Shown here in pieces: positions 16,313 to 25,400 of a stretch of DNA of 64,000 nt (position 1 is the first letter of the stretch; the number at the start of each line of letters is the position of its first letter). This DNA is from Chryseobacterium sp. SN22 (GTDB taxonomy: Bacteria; Bacteroidota; Bacteroidia; Flavobacteriales; Weeksellaceae), in the NCBI RefSeq assembly GCF_008329705.1, contig NZ_VTSX01000005.1, positions 124,001 through 188,000 of the forward strand. Direction: 5' to 3'. A program made the translations under genes and the position numbers. Below the pieces are notes generated by a model. That model searched no databases, was not told the DNA's origin, and worked only from the letters and a program-made list of their open reading frames with translations.

Positions 16313-18453
16313 GTGCCTTCGATCTATTGTCAGAGCCCATCAGGAAGTACATCCGGGAGCAGCGGTGGGAAAGCCTGAGAAAAATACAGGAAGCGGCCAT
16401 TCCGCGTATTATGAGCACGGACCTCAACTATGTCCTTATTTCCAGAACCGCTTCCGGTAAAACGGAAGCCGCTTTTCTTCCCATTCTTTCCAAAGTCAAT
16501 TTCCGGGAAAAGGGTGTGAAGGTTTTATACATCTCGCCGCTGATTGCCCTGATCAACGATCAGTTTACCAGGGTGGAAAAACTCTGCGAACATCTGGACG
16601 TAAGGGTAACCAAATGGCACGGCGAAGCTTCAAAAGGCAGGAAAGACCAGCTTCTGAAAGATCCGGAAGGCATTGTCCTCATTACGCCGGAATCCCTGGA
16701 AGCCATGTTTGTGAATAAGCCGTACACCGTCAGCCATCTCTTCGCTTCCCTGGATTATGTTGTGATCGACGAAATCCATTCCTTTCTGGGTTCGGACCGC
16801 GGCGTGCAGTTAAAATCGCTGCTCAGCCGGCTGCAGCAGATTAATCGGGACCGCTTCAGCATTGTAGGACTTTCGGCTACTGTAAGCGATGTGAATCTCT
16901 ATGCCGAGCTTAAAGAATTTTTGGGCCATGCTGAAAATACAAAAATCATCCGGGACCATACACCCAAGCCCATCAATGCCGTTTTCAGGTATTTCTCCGG
17001 AGATCCGCAGGAACTGCCGATCGGCTTACTGAAAGATCTTTATGTAAGGACCCGTGATTCCAAAGTGCTCGTGTTTCCCAATGCGAGAGGCCGGGTAGAG
17101 GAAGTGGCGGTAAAACTTAAAAGGCTTTCGGAAAGGGTTGGCGGGCATAAGAATTATTTTTCCCATCATTCATCAGTCGATAAGGAAGTAAGGGAATACG
17201 TGGAATTTTTCGCAAAGAATGCCGGTGTGCAGAATTTCTGTATTTCCTGTACCTCAACACTGGAACTTGGGATCGATATAGGAAATGTGGATGAGGTCGT
17301 ACAGATTGATGCCACCAACAGCATTGCTTCCTTAATCCAGCGGGTAGGGAGAAGCGGGAGAAGGGAAGGCCGGGCCAGCAATCTTTATCTGTACTCAACC
17401 GACCGGTGGAGCCTTTTGCAGTCTCTTGCCTGCTGGTTGCTTTATTCGGAACAATACATCGAGCCTATTGAAGTCATCACAAAACCGTACGACGTTTTGT
17501 TGCATCAGATCCTTTCCATCATCAAAGGAAGCTCGGGATTATACCTTCATGAACTTTTAGCTAAAATAAATGATAATCCCACTTTTGAAAACATCAGCGA
17601 AGAAGAAACAAAAGAGATCGTCGGTCACTTGCAGGAAATCGATTTTCTTGAAAAATTAGGCCACGAATATATTATCGGCGTAGAGGGCGAAAAAGTAGTA
17701 AACAATAAAGATTTTTACAGTCTGTTCCATACGCCCGTTTTCTTTAAAGTATCCAGCCAGGGGGTGAAAATCGGGGAACTTCCGCTGAGCCCGCAGATCA
17801 TGGAAGATGAGAATGTCTACCTTTCGGCAAAAATCTGGAAGATAAAATATGTTGATTATGAAGCTTCCAAAATAGAAGTAGTCCCGGCAAAGGACGGGAA
17901 AAAGCCATTGTTTTTCGGCGATGCTGCAGATACGGCCCACCGCATCAGGGAAAAGATGATGGAAATTCTGTATTCGGATGAGGAGTATGATTTTCTGGAT
18001 AAAGAAGGAATGCAGATACTGAAAGAAATGCGTAAGGAATTTTCGGTATTCCCCATTACGAATTTAAATGATGAAAGGCCTTTGCTTTGTAGTAATGAAC
18101 AGACTAAATTTTATTCCTTCGCCGGCAGCAAAATCAATAAGACCATCTGCTTTCTGCTTGATCAGGCCGGTGCCGAATATAGCCACGACGACCATTCAAC
18201 CGTATTTATTTGCAGGCCGCCGGAACAGCCGCCGTTTATAAACCTCGCAACCATTCGTCTTACAGAGGATCAGATCACAGGAGCCTTATGTGAAACTTTG
18301 AAAAAGAATCCTGCGCTGATCAACCTTTCCAAATGGGGCCTGTACCTTCCTCTGAAATTCCAGGCCGAAATCCTGAAAACCAAATATTATAATTTTGAAG
18401 GCTGTTTCAGATTCCTTGAAAAAATAAAATGGGTTTATAATATTAATGAATAG
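16309..18453 (+). CDS. Lhr-like DEAD/DEAH helicase, third gene of Shango-like operon
   Basis: The 714-residue superfamily 2 helicase has motif I SRTASGKTEAAF (K51), motif Ia YISPLIALINDQF, motif II DEIH at 154-157, motif III SAT at 189-191 and motif VI LIQRVGRSGRREGR near residue 343. The C-terminal 300 residues resemble the DUF1998/Lhr-core-like tail found in BrxHI-type helicases, without a zinc-binding Cys cluster. Such helicases unwind or translocate on nucleic acid in defence systems. It overlaps the ATPase gene by 4 bases and is last in the operon (SngC position in Shango). A tandem repeat begins at its stop codon. Confidence 0.9.
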   Translation: MSAFDLLSEPIRKYIREQRWESLRKIQEAAIPRIMSTDLNYVLISRTASGKTEAAFLPILSKVNFREKGVKVLYISPLIALINDQFTRVEKLCEHLDVRVTKWHGEASKGRKDQLLKDPEGIVLITPESLEAMFVNKPYTVSHLFASLDYVVIDEIHSFLGSDRGVQLKSLLSRLQQINRDRFSIVGLSATVSDVNLYAELKEFLGHAENTKIIRDHTPKPINAVFRYFSGDPQELPIGLLKDLYVRTRDSKVLVFPNARGRVEEVAVKLKRLSERVGGHKNYFSHHSSVDKEVREYVEFFAKNAGVQNFCISCTSTLELGIDIGNVDEVVQIDATNSIASLIQRVGRSGRREGRASNLYLYSTDRWSLLQSLACWLLYSEQYIEPIEVITKPYDVLLHQILSIIKGSSGLYLHELLAKINDNPTFENISEEETKEIVGHLQEIDFLEKLGHEYIIGVEGEKVVNNKDFYSLFHTPVFFKVSSQGVKIGELPLSPQIMEDENVYLSAKIWKIKYVDYEASKIEVVPAKDGKKPLFFGDAADTAHRIREKMMEILYSDEEYDFLDKEGMQILKEMRKEFSVFPITNLNDERPLLCSNEQTKFYSFAGSKINKTICFLLDQAGAEYSHDDHSTVFICRPPEQPPFINLATIRLTEDQITGALCETLKKNPALINLSKWGLYLPLKFQAEILKTKYYNFEGCFRFLEKIKWVYNINE

Positions 18454-18647
18454 GCTGGAAGATGGAAGATGGATGCCGGAAGTTTTTTCGGTTAAAGTCA
18501 CGACCAGCCAACTAAGTATCAGGAATATTTTTCAGTTGCTGAGGAATGGGCTGGAAGAGGGAGGCTGGAAGCTTGAAGTTTTTTTCAGTTAAGGTCACAA
18601 TCAACCGACTTGATATTGAAAATATTTTTTCAGATGCTGAGAAATGT
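18453..18647. repeat. Tandem duplication of a ~96-bp noncoding unit
   Basis: The units at about 18453-18548 and 18549-18647 align along their length. Each has GGCTGGAAG at the start, then GGTTAAAGTCACGACCA against AGTTAAGGTCACAATCA, and then an AATATTTTTCAG/TTGCTGAG end. The first begins at the helicase stop. Short GCTGGAAG-type runs recur at about 36144-36180 and 58752-58775. The stretch from 18648 to 18851 shows nothing more. Confidence 0.6.
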
Positions 18648-18851
18648 GCCGGGAGAGAGATGCTGGATCCGTACCTCAAGTAGATTTTGAAAAAAATATA
18701 TTGAGAAGTTGCTGAACCACCAACCAAAGGTCTTACTTTACTTTGCAGGTTGTGGATATATTGCTCTCCGATCTAATGCAAAAAAACACCTGAACTGACA
18801 TTGACACAGCGCCATCATCCGTGAAATCTCTGCTCTCTGTGGATAAAAAAT

Positions 18852-18876
18852 GGCCATCCGGAAATTCCGGATGGCC
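18852..18876 (-). terminator. Terminator for the small minus-strand gene
   Basis: A 10-bp perfect stem (GGCCATCCGG and complement) has a 5-base loop. It is followed on the minus strand by ATTTTTTATCC. It lies about 55 bases past the stop of the 48-residue frame at 18933-19079. Confidence 0.7.
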
Positions 18877-18932
18877 TTGTAAGAAGATGATTTAATGGTA
18901 ATAATCCTGCATCATTAAGACAACAAAAGGTA

Positions 18933-19079
18933 TTACCTCATGATACCGATGTTGCCGTTCCGGTCTGTTTTAATTACCCAAAAGTCGAATCCTTCCTGTT
19001 TATCGGTTTCTGCCTGGTTCCCGGAATTGAATGCGTTCTCTGCCGAAAAGTCTATGACGATCATTGGATATATTTTCAT
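18933..19079 (-). pseudogene. 48-aa remnant or orphan blade resembling the neighbouring propeller protein
   Basis: The frame MKIYPMIVIDFSAENAFNSG continues to GFDFWVIKTDRNGNIGIMR and stops. The FDFWVIKTDRNGN segment matches the repeat core of the propeller protein just upstream (for example FWVIKLSSTG), while the rest does not. It has a terminator behind it. It may be a leftover piece of a longer repeat gene, or a real small protein. The repeat similarity favours a remnant. Confidence 0.4.
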
Positions 19080-19202
19080 TGTTGTTTACATATCTGAAAG
19101 CAGATACTACAAGTCATTTTTTCAGTAAGGATTTTATAGGAATGTTCTCAAATTTATCATTTCGTTTTTTTTTTAGATAAATTCCAAGTACAGATGAAGA
19201 TT

Positions 19203-20558
19203 TTACTGCTGCACAGTGTCATCGAAAAAATAGTTCACCTTACCATTTGTATCAAGTTTTATGATGAATGCATCATTCCCACCCTGTAATGGTCCTGATA
19301 TATCTCCATCGTTTGAATTGCTTATCCCTGCTGTTACATAACCATTCTGGATAGGGAGCACAATGTTTGCAGAATCATAACCTGTTCCACCCGTCGTTTT
19401 CTGCCATACCAGATTTCCCGTATTACTTACCTTTACTATCCATATGTCGGTACCACCATAGTTCCCGGATACATCTCCGTCATTAGAACTGGATTCTCCA
19501 GCTGCCACAAATCCTCCGTCTGTACTTTTATTAAGAGAAAGTAATTTCTCATAACCGGTTCCTCCTAAAGTTTTCTGCCACTCTAAAGCTCCTGTACTGC
19601 TGAGTTTTATTACCCAAAAATCATAATCGCCATGGTTTCCCGTAACGTCTCCATCGTTAGAACGGGTGTATCCTCCTATGACATATCCTCCGTCAGCAGA
19701 CTGGACAATAGAATTGCCTAGATCTGTATTTGTACCGCCTAAAGCTTTCTGCCACTGCAGATTTCCTGTACTATCTAATTTCATAACCACAATGTCCTGC
19801 TGGCCATGGTTTCCTGACACGTTGCCATCATTTGAATCGCTGTATCCGGATATGGCGTAACCTCCATCCGTAGTCTGGATGATTGACTGCGCACTTTCCG
19901 TACCCGCTCCGCCTAAAGCTTTCTGCCACTGTAAAGTTCCTGTACTGCTGAGTTTAACCACCCACCAATCGTACCCGCCATGATTTCCTGATACGTTTCC
20001 ATTATTCGAATTAGAATATCCTGCAACTGCATACCCTCCATCCGTAGTCTGTACAATTGAATATGCTATTTCATCTTCTGTTCCGCCTAAAGCTTTCTGC
20101 CATTCCAAAGTTCCTATGCTGCTGAGTTTGACCACCCAAATATCGGCCTTCCCGTTATTTCCGGATACATCTCCATCATTAGAACGGGTATATCCGGCTA
20201 CGGCATATCCTCCGTCTGTAGTCCGAACTATGGATTGTGCACTTTCCAGGCCCGATCCGCCTAATGATTTCTGCCACTGCAAAGCTCCTGTACTGCTGAG
20301 TTTTATTACCCATAAATCAAAATACCCATGATTTCCGGACACATCGCCATCATTTGAATTGCTAAGTCCGGCTAGGGCATATCCCCCATTTGTAGTATAT
20401 GCAGCAGATAAAGCTACATCATTGGAGGTTCCGCCCAATACATTCCTGTTTTCTTTGAGTGATATTACGGGGGTCCCGGCTACCTGTGCCTTTGGCTGGA
20501 TCCAGCACAAAATGAGTAGAGTAGTAACTATTACATTATATATTGTTATATTTCTCAT
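19203..20558 (-). CDS. Secreted seven-repeat beta-propeller-like protein
   Basis: The ATG at 20558 gives a signal peptide (MRNITIYNVIVTTLLILCWI, ending PKAQ). The mature part is seven repeats of about 58 residues, each with the pattern GGYAVAGYSNSNDGDVSGNH, then DWWVVKLSSTGTLQWQKALG. Seven repeats of this kind fit a seven-bladed propeller. The last ends GGNDAFIIKLDTNGKV. The DGDVSGNHG loops look like possible calcium-binding or surface loops. No type IX sorting domain is seen at the C-terminus. The upstream TTG start at 20588 would overlap the previous gene and spoil the signal peptide. It follows the TMF-like gene by 11 bases. Its function is probably cell-surface or extracellular but unknown. 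Confidence 0.75.
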   Translation of the reverse strand: MRNITIYNVIVTTLLILCWIQPKAQVAGTPVISLKENRNVLGGTSNDVALSAAYTTNGGYALAGLSNSNDGDVSGNHGYFDLWVIKLSSTGALQWQKSLGGSGLESAQSIVRTTDGGYAVAGYTRSNDGDVSGNNGKADIWVVKLSSIGTLEWQKALGGTEDEIAYSIVQTTDGGYAVAGYSNSNNGNVSGNHGGYDWWVVKLSSTGTLQWQKALGGAGTESAQSIIQTTDGGYAISGYSDSNDGNVSGNHGQQDIVVMKLDSTGNLQWQKALGGTNTDLGNSIVQSADGGYVIGGYTRSNDGDVTGNHGDYDFWVIKLSSTGALEWQKTLGGTGYEKLLSLNKSTDGGFVAAGESSSNDGDVSGNYGGTDIWIVKVSNTGNLVWQKTTGGTGYDSANIVLPIQNGYVTAGISNSNDGDISGPLQGGNDAFIIKLDTNGKVNYFFDDTVQQ

Positions 20559-20569
20559 CACTACTGGTA

Positions 20570-21934
20570 TTATAATCCTCTTACACAAGATACATATACT
20601 ACAGTTCCTATAACAACGAAAGTATATAGGGTATGGGTATTGGCAATACTTGGGTTATTATTTACGTATCTAAACGTAAAACCTGCTGCCGTAAACGTAG
20701 AAGTTCCACTCACCGTACCCCTTACGCTCAGGGTATAGCTTCCGCCGTCTTTGATGTTACTCAGGGTAAAAGCTGTTGCATTTGCCGTCGTGTAAGCGAG
20801 ATTGCTTTTAGAAAAATCAATGGTAGTGGAAGCTCCGGCATTGTACGCCGATTTATTGGTGGATGCCCCATCAACCTCAAGTCTGGAAGCAGGTGATGTA
20901 GTTCCTATTCCTACGTTTACTGCGTTGGATCCTGCGCCTCCCAACACCAGGCTGTTGCTGCTGCTTACTTTGGCTCCGTATCCGATAGCGGTAGCATTGG
21001 TAAGATTATTGGAATCCGCATCTGCGCCCGTTCCTATAAACGTATTGTTGCCGCCTGTAGTAATGTTCTGCCCTGCCAGGGTTCCTACAGCAACGTTATT
21101 GTTTGCTGTGGTATTGTTTTTACCGGCACTGTAGCCCAAAAACGTATTGTCGTTCCCTGTCGTATTGCTGTTCCCTGCCTGATATCCTAAAAAAGCATTG
21201 TAACCGCCGGTAGTATTGATGTTGCCGGCCCAGGTTCCTAGAAAAGTATTGGCATCGCCCGCCGTACTGCTGCTGCCCGAATTATACCCCATAAAAACAT
21301 TGGAGTTGCCTGTAGTATTAGCTGTTCCTGAATAAGGCCCGACAAATACATTTGAGCTTCCTGCGGTATTGGAAGCACCTGCATTGTTTCCGACAAAAAC
21401 ATTCAGGTTTCCGGATGTGGAGGCTTTTCCGGCATCAACCCCAAAAGTAAGGTTATCGTTCATTGATGTACCGATATAACCTGCCAGGTTGTTGTTGGTT
21501 TTAATAACCAACGAATGCGCATCGGTAGTTCCGATAAACTTAGTTCCTAAAGCATTGAGGGCAGTAGCGTCCGAGTTGCCGGTACCTGACGTTCCCCAGG
21601 CCGGAATGATTTGCCAGATGGCAAGTCCGGAGGCGTCTGAAGTCAGCACTTTTCCGATCCCCTGCGTACCGTCGGTGATTTTAAGGGCACCGTTGACCGT
21701 CCCGCTGTTCAGCTCCAGTCTTGCAGTAGGCGTCAGGGTTCCGATACCTAGCCTGCCGTCTGCAGTGGCTACAATGTCATTGGCCTGCTGGCTGACGTTA
21801 GGAGTTCCGGTAGCAGGATTGTCTTTTGCTCCGTCGATGTGTAAAATGCCCAGGGGATTGGTGGTATTGATTCCTACCTGGGAAAAAGCGATAACGGGTA
21901 AGCCCATTATCGCTATGGTATAGAGTTTCTTCAT
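20570..21934 (-). CDS. Secreted tail-fibre-like repeat protein with 17-residue repeats
   Basis: Residues 1-18 are a signal peptide (MKKLYTIAIMGLPVIAFS). The following QVGINTTNPLGILHI opening is shared with many flavobacterial tail-fibre-like proteins. The middle holds about seven consecutive units of exactly 17 residues of the form NVFVGNNAGASNTAGSS or NTFLGYSAGKNNTTAND, a beta-solenoid like the heads of trimeric adhesins. After it come a second VGIGTTSPASRLEVDG motif and a C-terminal beta-rich domain (FTFRYVNNNPSIANTHTLYT). No autotransporter anchor is seen. It is probably an extracellular trimeric fibre. It is first in a two-gene unit with the propeller protein. Confidence 0.7.
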   Translation of the reverse strand: MKKLYTIAIMGLPVIAFSQVGINTTNPLGILHIDGAKDNPATGTPNVSQQANDIVATADGRLGIGTLTPTARLELNSGTVNGALKITDGTQGIGKVLTSDASGLAIWQIIPAWGTSGTGNSDATALNALGTKFIGTTDAHSLVIKTNNNLAGYIGTSMNDNLTFGVDAGKASTSGNLNVFVGNNAGASNTAGSSNVFVGPYSGTANTTGNSNVFMGYNSGSSSTAGDANTFLGTWAGNINTTGGYNAFLGYQAGNSNTTGNDNTFLGYSAGKNNTTANNNVAVGTLAGQNITTGGNNTFIGTGADADSNNLTNATAIGYGAKVSSSNSLVLGGAGSNAVNVGIGTTSPASRLEVDGASTNKSAYNAGASTTIDFSKSNLAYTTANATAFTLSNIKDGGSYTLSVRGTVSGTSTFTAAGFTFRYVNNNPSIANTHTLYTFVVIGTVVYVSCVRGL

Positions 21935-21988
21935 AATATACGAAAATAACAGTTTGTTTTATAGAGAGGGGACAGGGCAAGTATTCAG

Positions 21989-22321
21989 CTACCCGTGAAG
22001 AAATCCGAATTGCCCTTCGAACATTTTCCCGATCAGCGGAAGCGGCTTCTTTTCTTCATTGGCCGCATGGACGATACCGATAATCCAGATAATCAGCAGC
22101 ACAATGCCGATGAAATTGATGAAATACAGGGAAGGGAAGATGGAAGTAATCACTGATAAAACAACGTTCAGCACTACCGATACGATGAAAAGACCGAGCC
22201 CCTGTTCAAGATGGTAGGTAACGACCTCGCTTTTGGGCTTGTTGTCCTTATTTTTAAAATAAGCGATCAGCCATCCGATGATGGTAATATAGGATAGAAT
22301 CGCCAATACCTTGTTGGTCAT
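21989..22321 (-). CDS. DUF4870-type small membrane protein
   Basis: The start at ATG 22321 gives 110 residues: TNKVLAILSYITIIGWLIAY (helix 1), an amphipathic HLEQGLGLFIVSVVLN (helix 2) and FIGIVLLIIWIIGIVHAANE (helix 3). This is the DUF4870/Tic20-like three-helix plan. The conserved YHLEQGLGL segment resembles the family motif YHAxQAL. Function in bacteria is unknown. An upstream start would add 7 residues that are not family-like. It stands alone between surface-protein genes and a LytTR regulator. Confidence 0.75.
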   Translation of the reverse strand: MTNKVLAILSYITIIGWLIAYFKNKDNKPKSEVVTYHLEQGLGLFIVSVVLNVVLSVITSIFPSLYFINFIGIVLLIIWIIGIVHAANEEKKPLPLIGKMFEGQFGFLHG

Positions 22322-22434
22322 ACTAAAATAATTTTTATACAAAAGTAAGAGAGCATTGGAATAATAAAGATCCGGACTTGCCTATCGGGAAACTCCGGTT
22401 TGCATTTGTACAGTTTGGGTTTGTATCCGGTCAA

Positions 22435-23178
22435 TTATTCCTGTTCGTTCTTCAGCAGCCTGAAAAAGGATTCCCGGTTGGCCCGCGAGACGGGGACCGT
22501 GCTTTTATCCTGTAAGGTGATCATTCCGTCTTTGGAATAGCTGGCAATAAAATCTACATTGATCAGATGGGACTGGTGAACCCTCATGAAGCCTGGAGGG
22601 CCGAGCATTTCTTCATAATGCTTCAAAGGCTTAGAGACCATGATTTTTTTATCATTTTCCAGAAAAAATGTGGTATACGAACCGGAGGTTTTACAACGGA
22701 TGATACTTTTCAGTTTCACAACGTGCATGGCTTCCTGAGTCGGGAGGACAATTCTTTCAGGAGCATTTCCCGATTCTTCAGTCAGTGGCAGCAGGGAATC
22801 AAAATCTACATATTTCCGTCTGTTGTTCTCAATACGGTCAATCGTGCTTTTCAGTTCTTCGGGATCAATGGGTTTCAGGAGGTAATCGATGGCATTAAAT
22901 TTAAAGGCCCGTACGGCATATTCTTCATAAGCGGTCGTAAAGACCAGATGAAAGTCCTTATATACGATCTTGTTCAGTACCTCAAAACCGGTTCCGTTTT
23001 TCAGTTTGATGTCCATAAATACCACATCCGGTTTCAATCTGTCGATCAGGGTAACGGCGTCAGGCAGCCCTTCAGCGTAGCCTGTAATCTGGATCTGGTC
23101 GGGGACCGTCATTTCGAGCAATAGGGAAAGTGCTTCTCTTAAATGGTATTCGTCTTCAATGATGACAGCTTTGTACAT
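22435..23178 (-). CDS. LytTR-family response regulator
   Basis: The 247 residues carry an N-terminal receiver domain with acidic pocket EDE at 8-10 and phosphoacceptor D56 in DVVFMDIKLKNGTGF, and conserved K near residue 107 (YLLKPIDPEEL). A LytTR DNA-binding domain follows from about residue 138 (LKSIIRCKTSGSYTTFFLEN to MRVHQSHLINVDFIASYSKD). It is 6 bases behind the histidine kinase gene and is its partner. Such pairs in Bacteroidota often control envelope or surface genes. Targets are not deducible here, although surface-protein genes lie immediately downstream. Confidence 0.93.
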   Translation of the reverse strand: MYKAVIIEDEYHLREALSLLLEMTVPDQIQITGYAEGLPDAVTLIDRLKPDVVFMDIKLKNGTGFEVLNKIVYKDFHLVFTTAYEEYAVRAFKFNAIDYLLKPIDPEELKSTIDRIENNRRKYVDFDSLLPLTEESGNAPERIVLPTQEAMHVVKLKSIIRCKTSGSYTTFFLENDKKIMVSKPLKHYEEMLGPPGFMRVHQSHLINVDFIASYSKDGMITLQDKSTVPVSRANRESFFRLLKNEQE

Positions 23179-23184
23179 ATTTTT

Positions 23185-25191
23185 TTATAATAAAGGGATG
23201 TTAATGGTTACGGTACAGCCGTTTTCGTTACTCTCTATATGAAAGCAGGAAATGGCAGGATCTTTTTCTATTCCCGGATACAGCGCAAGCCGTTCGTGGG
23301 TGATTTCGGTAGCAAGTGGCAGGTGGCTGCTGATCTTCTGGCGTTTTTTAGATGCTTCTATGCCGATCCCGTTATCTTCAACAATGCAGGTCAGTGTATC
23401 TTCAGACGCTTTTTCAAAAGTCACCTTCAGTTTTCCCCTGCGGTTTTCCAATGGCTTCAGGCCGTGTTCTATAGCGTTTTCAACAAGTGGCTGAATAAGC
23501 AGCGGAGGAATCTGTTCGTGCATGCTGATCCCATCCCTGAAAATAAATTCATAGTCGAACGAATCATGAAGCCGGAGCTGCTGAAGCCCGATATAACTGG
23601 CGAGGGTTTCAATCTCTTCTTCCAGAGTAACGGATTCTTTACGGGAATGATCGAGAATGTCTCTCGTAAGCTTTGCGAATTTACTCAGATACCGGACGGC
23701 TTTTGTCTTATCTCCCTGCAGAATAACACTTTGGATATTACCCAGAGCATTGAATATAAAATGCGGATCCATCTGCGACCGGAGAAATCTTCTTTCCAGG
23801 GAAAGCTTTTCCAAAAGGTGCTCCAGGGTATCTTTTTCCAGAAGGTCGAGCTTAAGCTCATTATTGATCTGCTGCTGTTTCAGGTTTTCTGCCTGCTTCC
23901 GGTAATATCTTTTCCGGTAGTAAAAGGAAATATAAATAAAAACGGTGATCAGGAAAAGGATAGCCGAAATAATATAACCCAACTGTTTGTTCTTTTTCTG
24001 AAGCTTTGTTTCGTTTTCCAGCTGCCGGATCCTGAGCATGTTTTTTTCTGATTCAAATTTAATTTCGGCATTCTGCATGTTGGTCTGCAGGTTTTTATTA
24101 TAGTTTATGCGGTTGTACTTCCCGAAGCTCTGATCGTAAAGGTAATAAGAAGCATAGTCCTTTTGGGCGGCAGCTATTTCCTTCAGCGACTGGTAAAGGT
24201 TGGACTGCATTTCATCATCAGGATAGGGAAGGCTGTGCTGATAAGCGATTCCTTCAAGAAACATAGCCCTTGCTTTTTCATACTCACCGTTCAGCATAAA
24301 ATATTGCCCCCGAATTCCCACACTGTTTCCATAGGTAATTTTTACACTGTACTTTTTACTGATGGACTCCGCAGAATCCAGTTCTTTCAGCAATAGTTCT
24401 CTGTCCATCAGCCTGCTGCGGCGGATGTATAAGGAAGCAAGATTGATATGGGAAATGGCTAAATTGCTTTTGCTGCTAATTTTCGTATGGTTTGCACCAG
24501 CATATGCCGCGGTCTGCTCCTGAAACTTTACCGCATCTTTCCAGAGTTTATCGTTACCTCGGTTTTTGTCTGCTATTTGGCTAAGATAGGAACCGACAGC
24601 CAGACGCGCATGAAGAATGCTTTCAGGATCACGCGATTTTTCTGCATAATACAAAGCCTCGTAAGCATATTTTCTTATCTTTTTGTTCGAGCCCTGTGAA
24701 AAAAGGTAGGAGATGTCCGAGCCTATCTGGGCACATTGGGCATACTGATGAAGTTTTTTAAACAGTGTGTAAGCCTGCAGACGGTAATTCAGCGCTTCTG
24801 CTTTATCGTCAAAATAGGCTTTAAAGCCACCGATTGCCATATAGCCGTAAGCTTTTGCATATTCATCATCGGTCACAGAGGAAATTTTATAAGCCTGCTC
24901 AGCATACGAACTGAATTTTTTTACCTGATGCATTTTCCGGTAGGCAAACGCTGACAGGGCAAGGGCAACCACTTCATCCCTTTTGGATCCGGTAGATTTT
25001 GCCAGGGCAAGTGCATCCGCCAGAAGCTTTTTGCTCTTTACCGTATCTGTAAACCGATAGGTGTAACCGAGGTTGGCCATCTTTTCCGATGGGGAAGATT
25101 GTGCCTTCATCCCTAATACCGGCCACATCATCAGAACAATGGCAAACCGGCAGAAAGACATCCGCAGAAGATGAATATTTTTCATAATCAT
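23185..25191 (-). CDS. LytS/YehU-type sensor histidine kinase with TPR sensor domain
   Basis: The 668-residue protein begins with a signal/anchor (ATG 25191 or 25185). It has about 350 residues of periplasmic TPR-like helices (for example ALNYRLQAYTLFKKLHQYAQ and YEKARAMFLEGIAYQHSLPY). A membrane helix, GYIISAILFLITVFIYISFY, lies near residue 405, with a coiled coil after it. The kinase core is of the His_kinase (PF06580) type. The phospho-acceptor is the His in SQMDPHFIFNALGNIQSV, and the ATP site contains VENAIEHGLKP and EDNGIGIEAS. It autophosphorylates and passes phosphate to the LytTR regulator 6 bases downstream. The signal sensed is unknown. Confidence 0.92.
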   Translation of the reverse strand: MIMKNIHLLRMSFCRFAIVLMMWPVLGMKAQSSPSEKMANLGYTYRFTDTVKSKKLLADALALAKSTGSKRDEVVALALSAFAYRKMHQVKKFSSYAEQAYKISSVTDDEYAKAYGYMAIGGFKAYFDDKAEALNYRLQAYTLFKKLHQYAQCAQIGSDISYLFSQGSNKKIRKYAYEALYYAEKSRDPESILHARLAVGSYLSQIADKNRGNDKLWKDAVKFQEQTAAYAGANHTKISSKSNLAISHINLASLYIRRSRLMDRELLLKELDSAESISKKYSVKITYGNSVGIRGQYFMLNGEYEKARAMFLEGIAYQHSLPYPDDEMQSNLYQSLKEIAAAQKDYASYYLYDQSFGKYNRINYNKNLQTNMQNAEIKFESEKNMLRIRQLENETKLQKKNKQLGYIISAILFLITVFIYISFYYRKRYYRKQAENLKQQQINNELKLDLLEKDTLEHLLEKLSLERRFLRSQMDPHFIFNALGNIQSVILQGDKTKAVRYLSKFAKLTRDILDHSRKESVTLEEEIETLASYIGLQQLRLHDSFDYEFIFRDGISMHEQIPPLLIQPLVENAIEHGLKPLENRRGKLKVTFEKASEDTLTCIVEDNGIGIEASKKRQKISSHLPLATEITHERLALYPGIEKDPAISCFHIESNENGCTVTINIPLL

Positions 25192-25400
25192 TCACAAATT
25201 CATACAAATGTAATGAAATGTGGTAGGATTTCACGTCTTTGTTTTCTTTAATTAAAAATGATATTTCAGCGCATAATACCGTATGCCTTACGATATTCGC
25301 TAAATAAAAAACGGTTGTTGCAGAATGCAAATTGCAAACAGGCTAAGATAAATTATAGTGATAATATTGTTCTCAAAAGTTTTTACCAAATTATATTATT

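Noticed and set aside
14996..18453. A BREX system
   Set aside because: The ATPase is of the BREX ATP-binding family, but there is no pglZ, pglX, brxA or brxB gene.
18453..18851. Integration or att site after the helicase gene
   Set aside because: Only a tandem duplication is seen; no integrase, tRNA or inverted ends.
19203..20558. Type IX secretion sorting domain on the propeller protein
   Set aside because: The C-terminus has no recognisable sorting-domain strands; export is inferred only from the signal peptide.
20900..21450. CRISPR-like periodic repeats
   Set aside because: The 51-base period reflects protein repeats of 17 codons inside an open frame; units are not identical and have no spacer-repeat structure.
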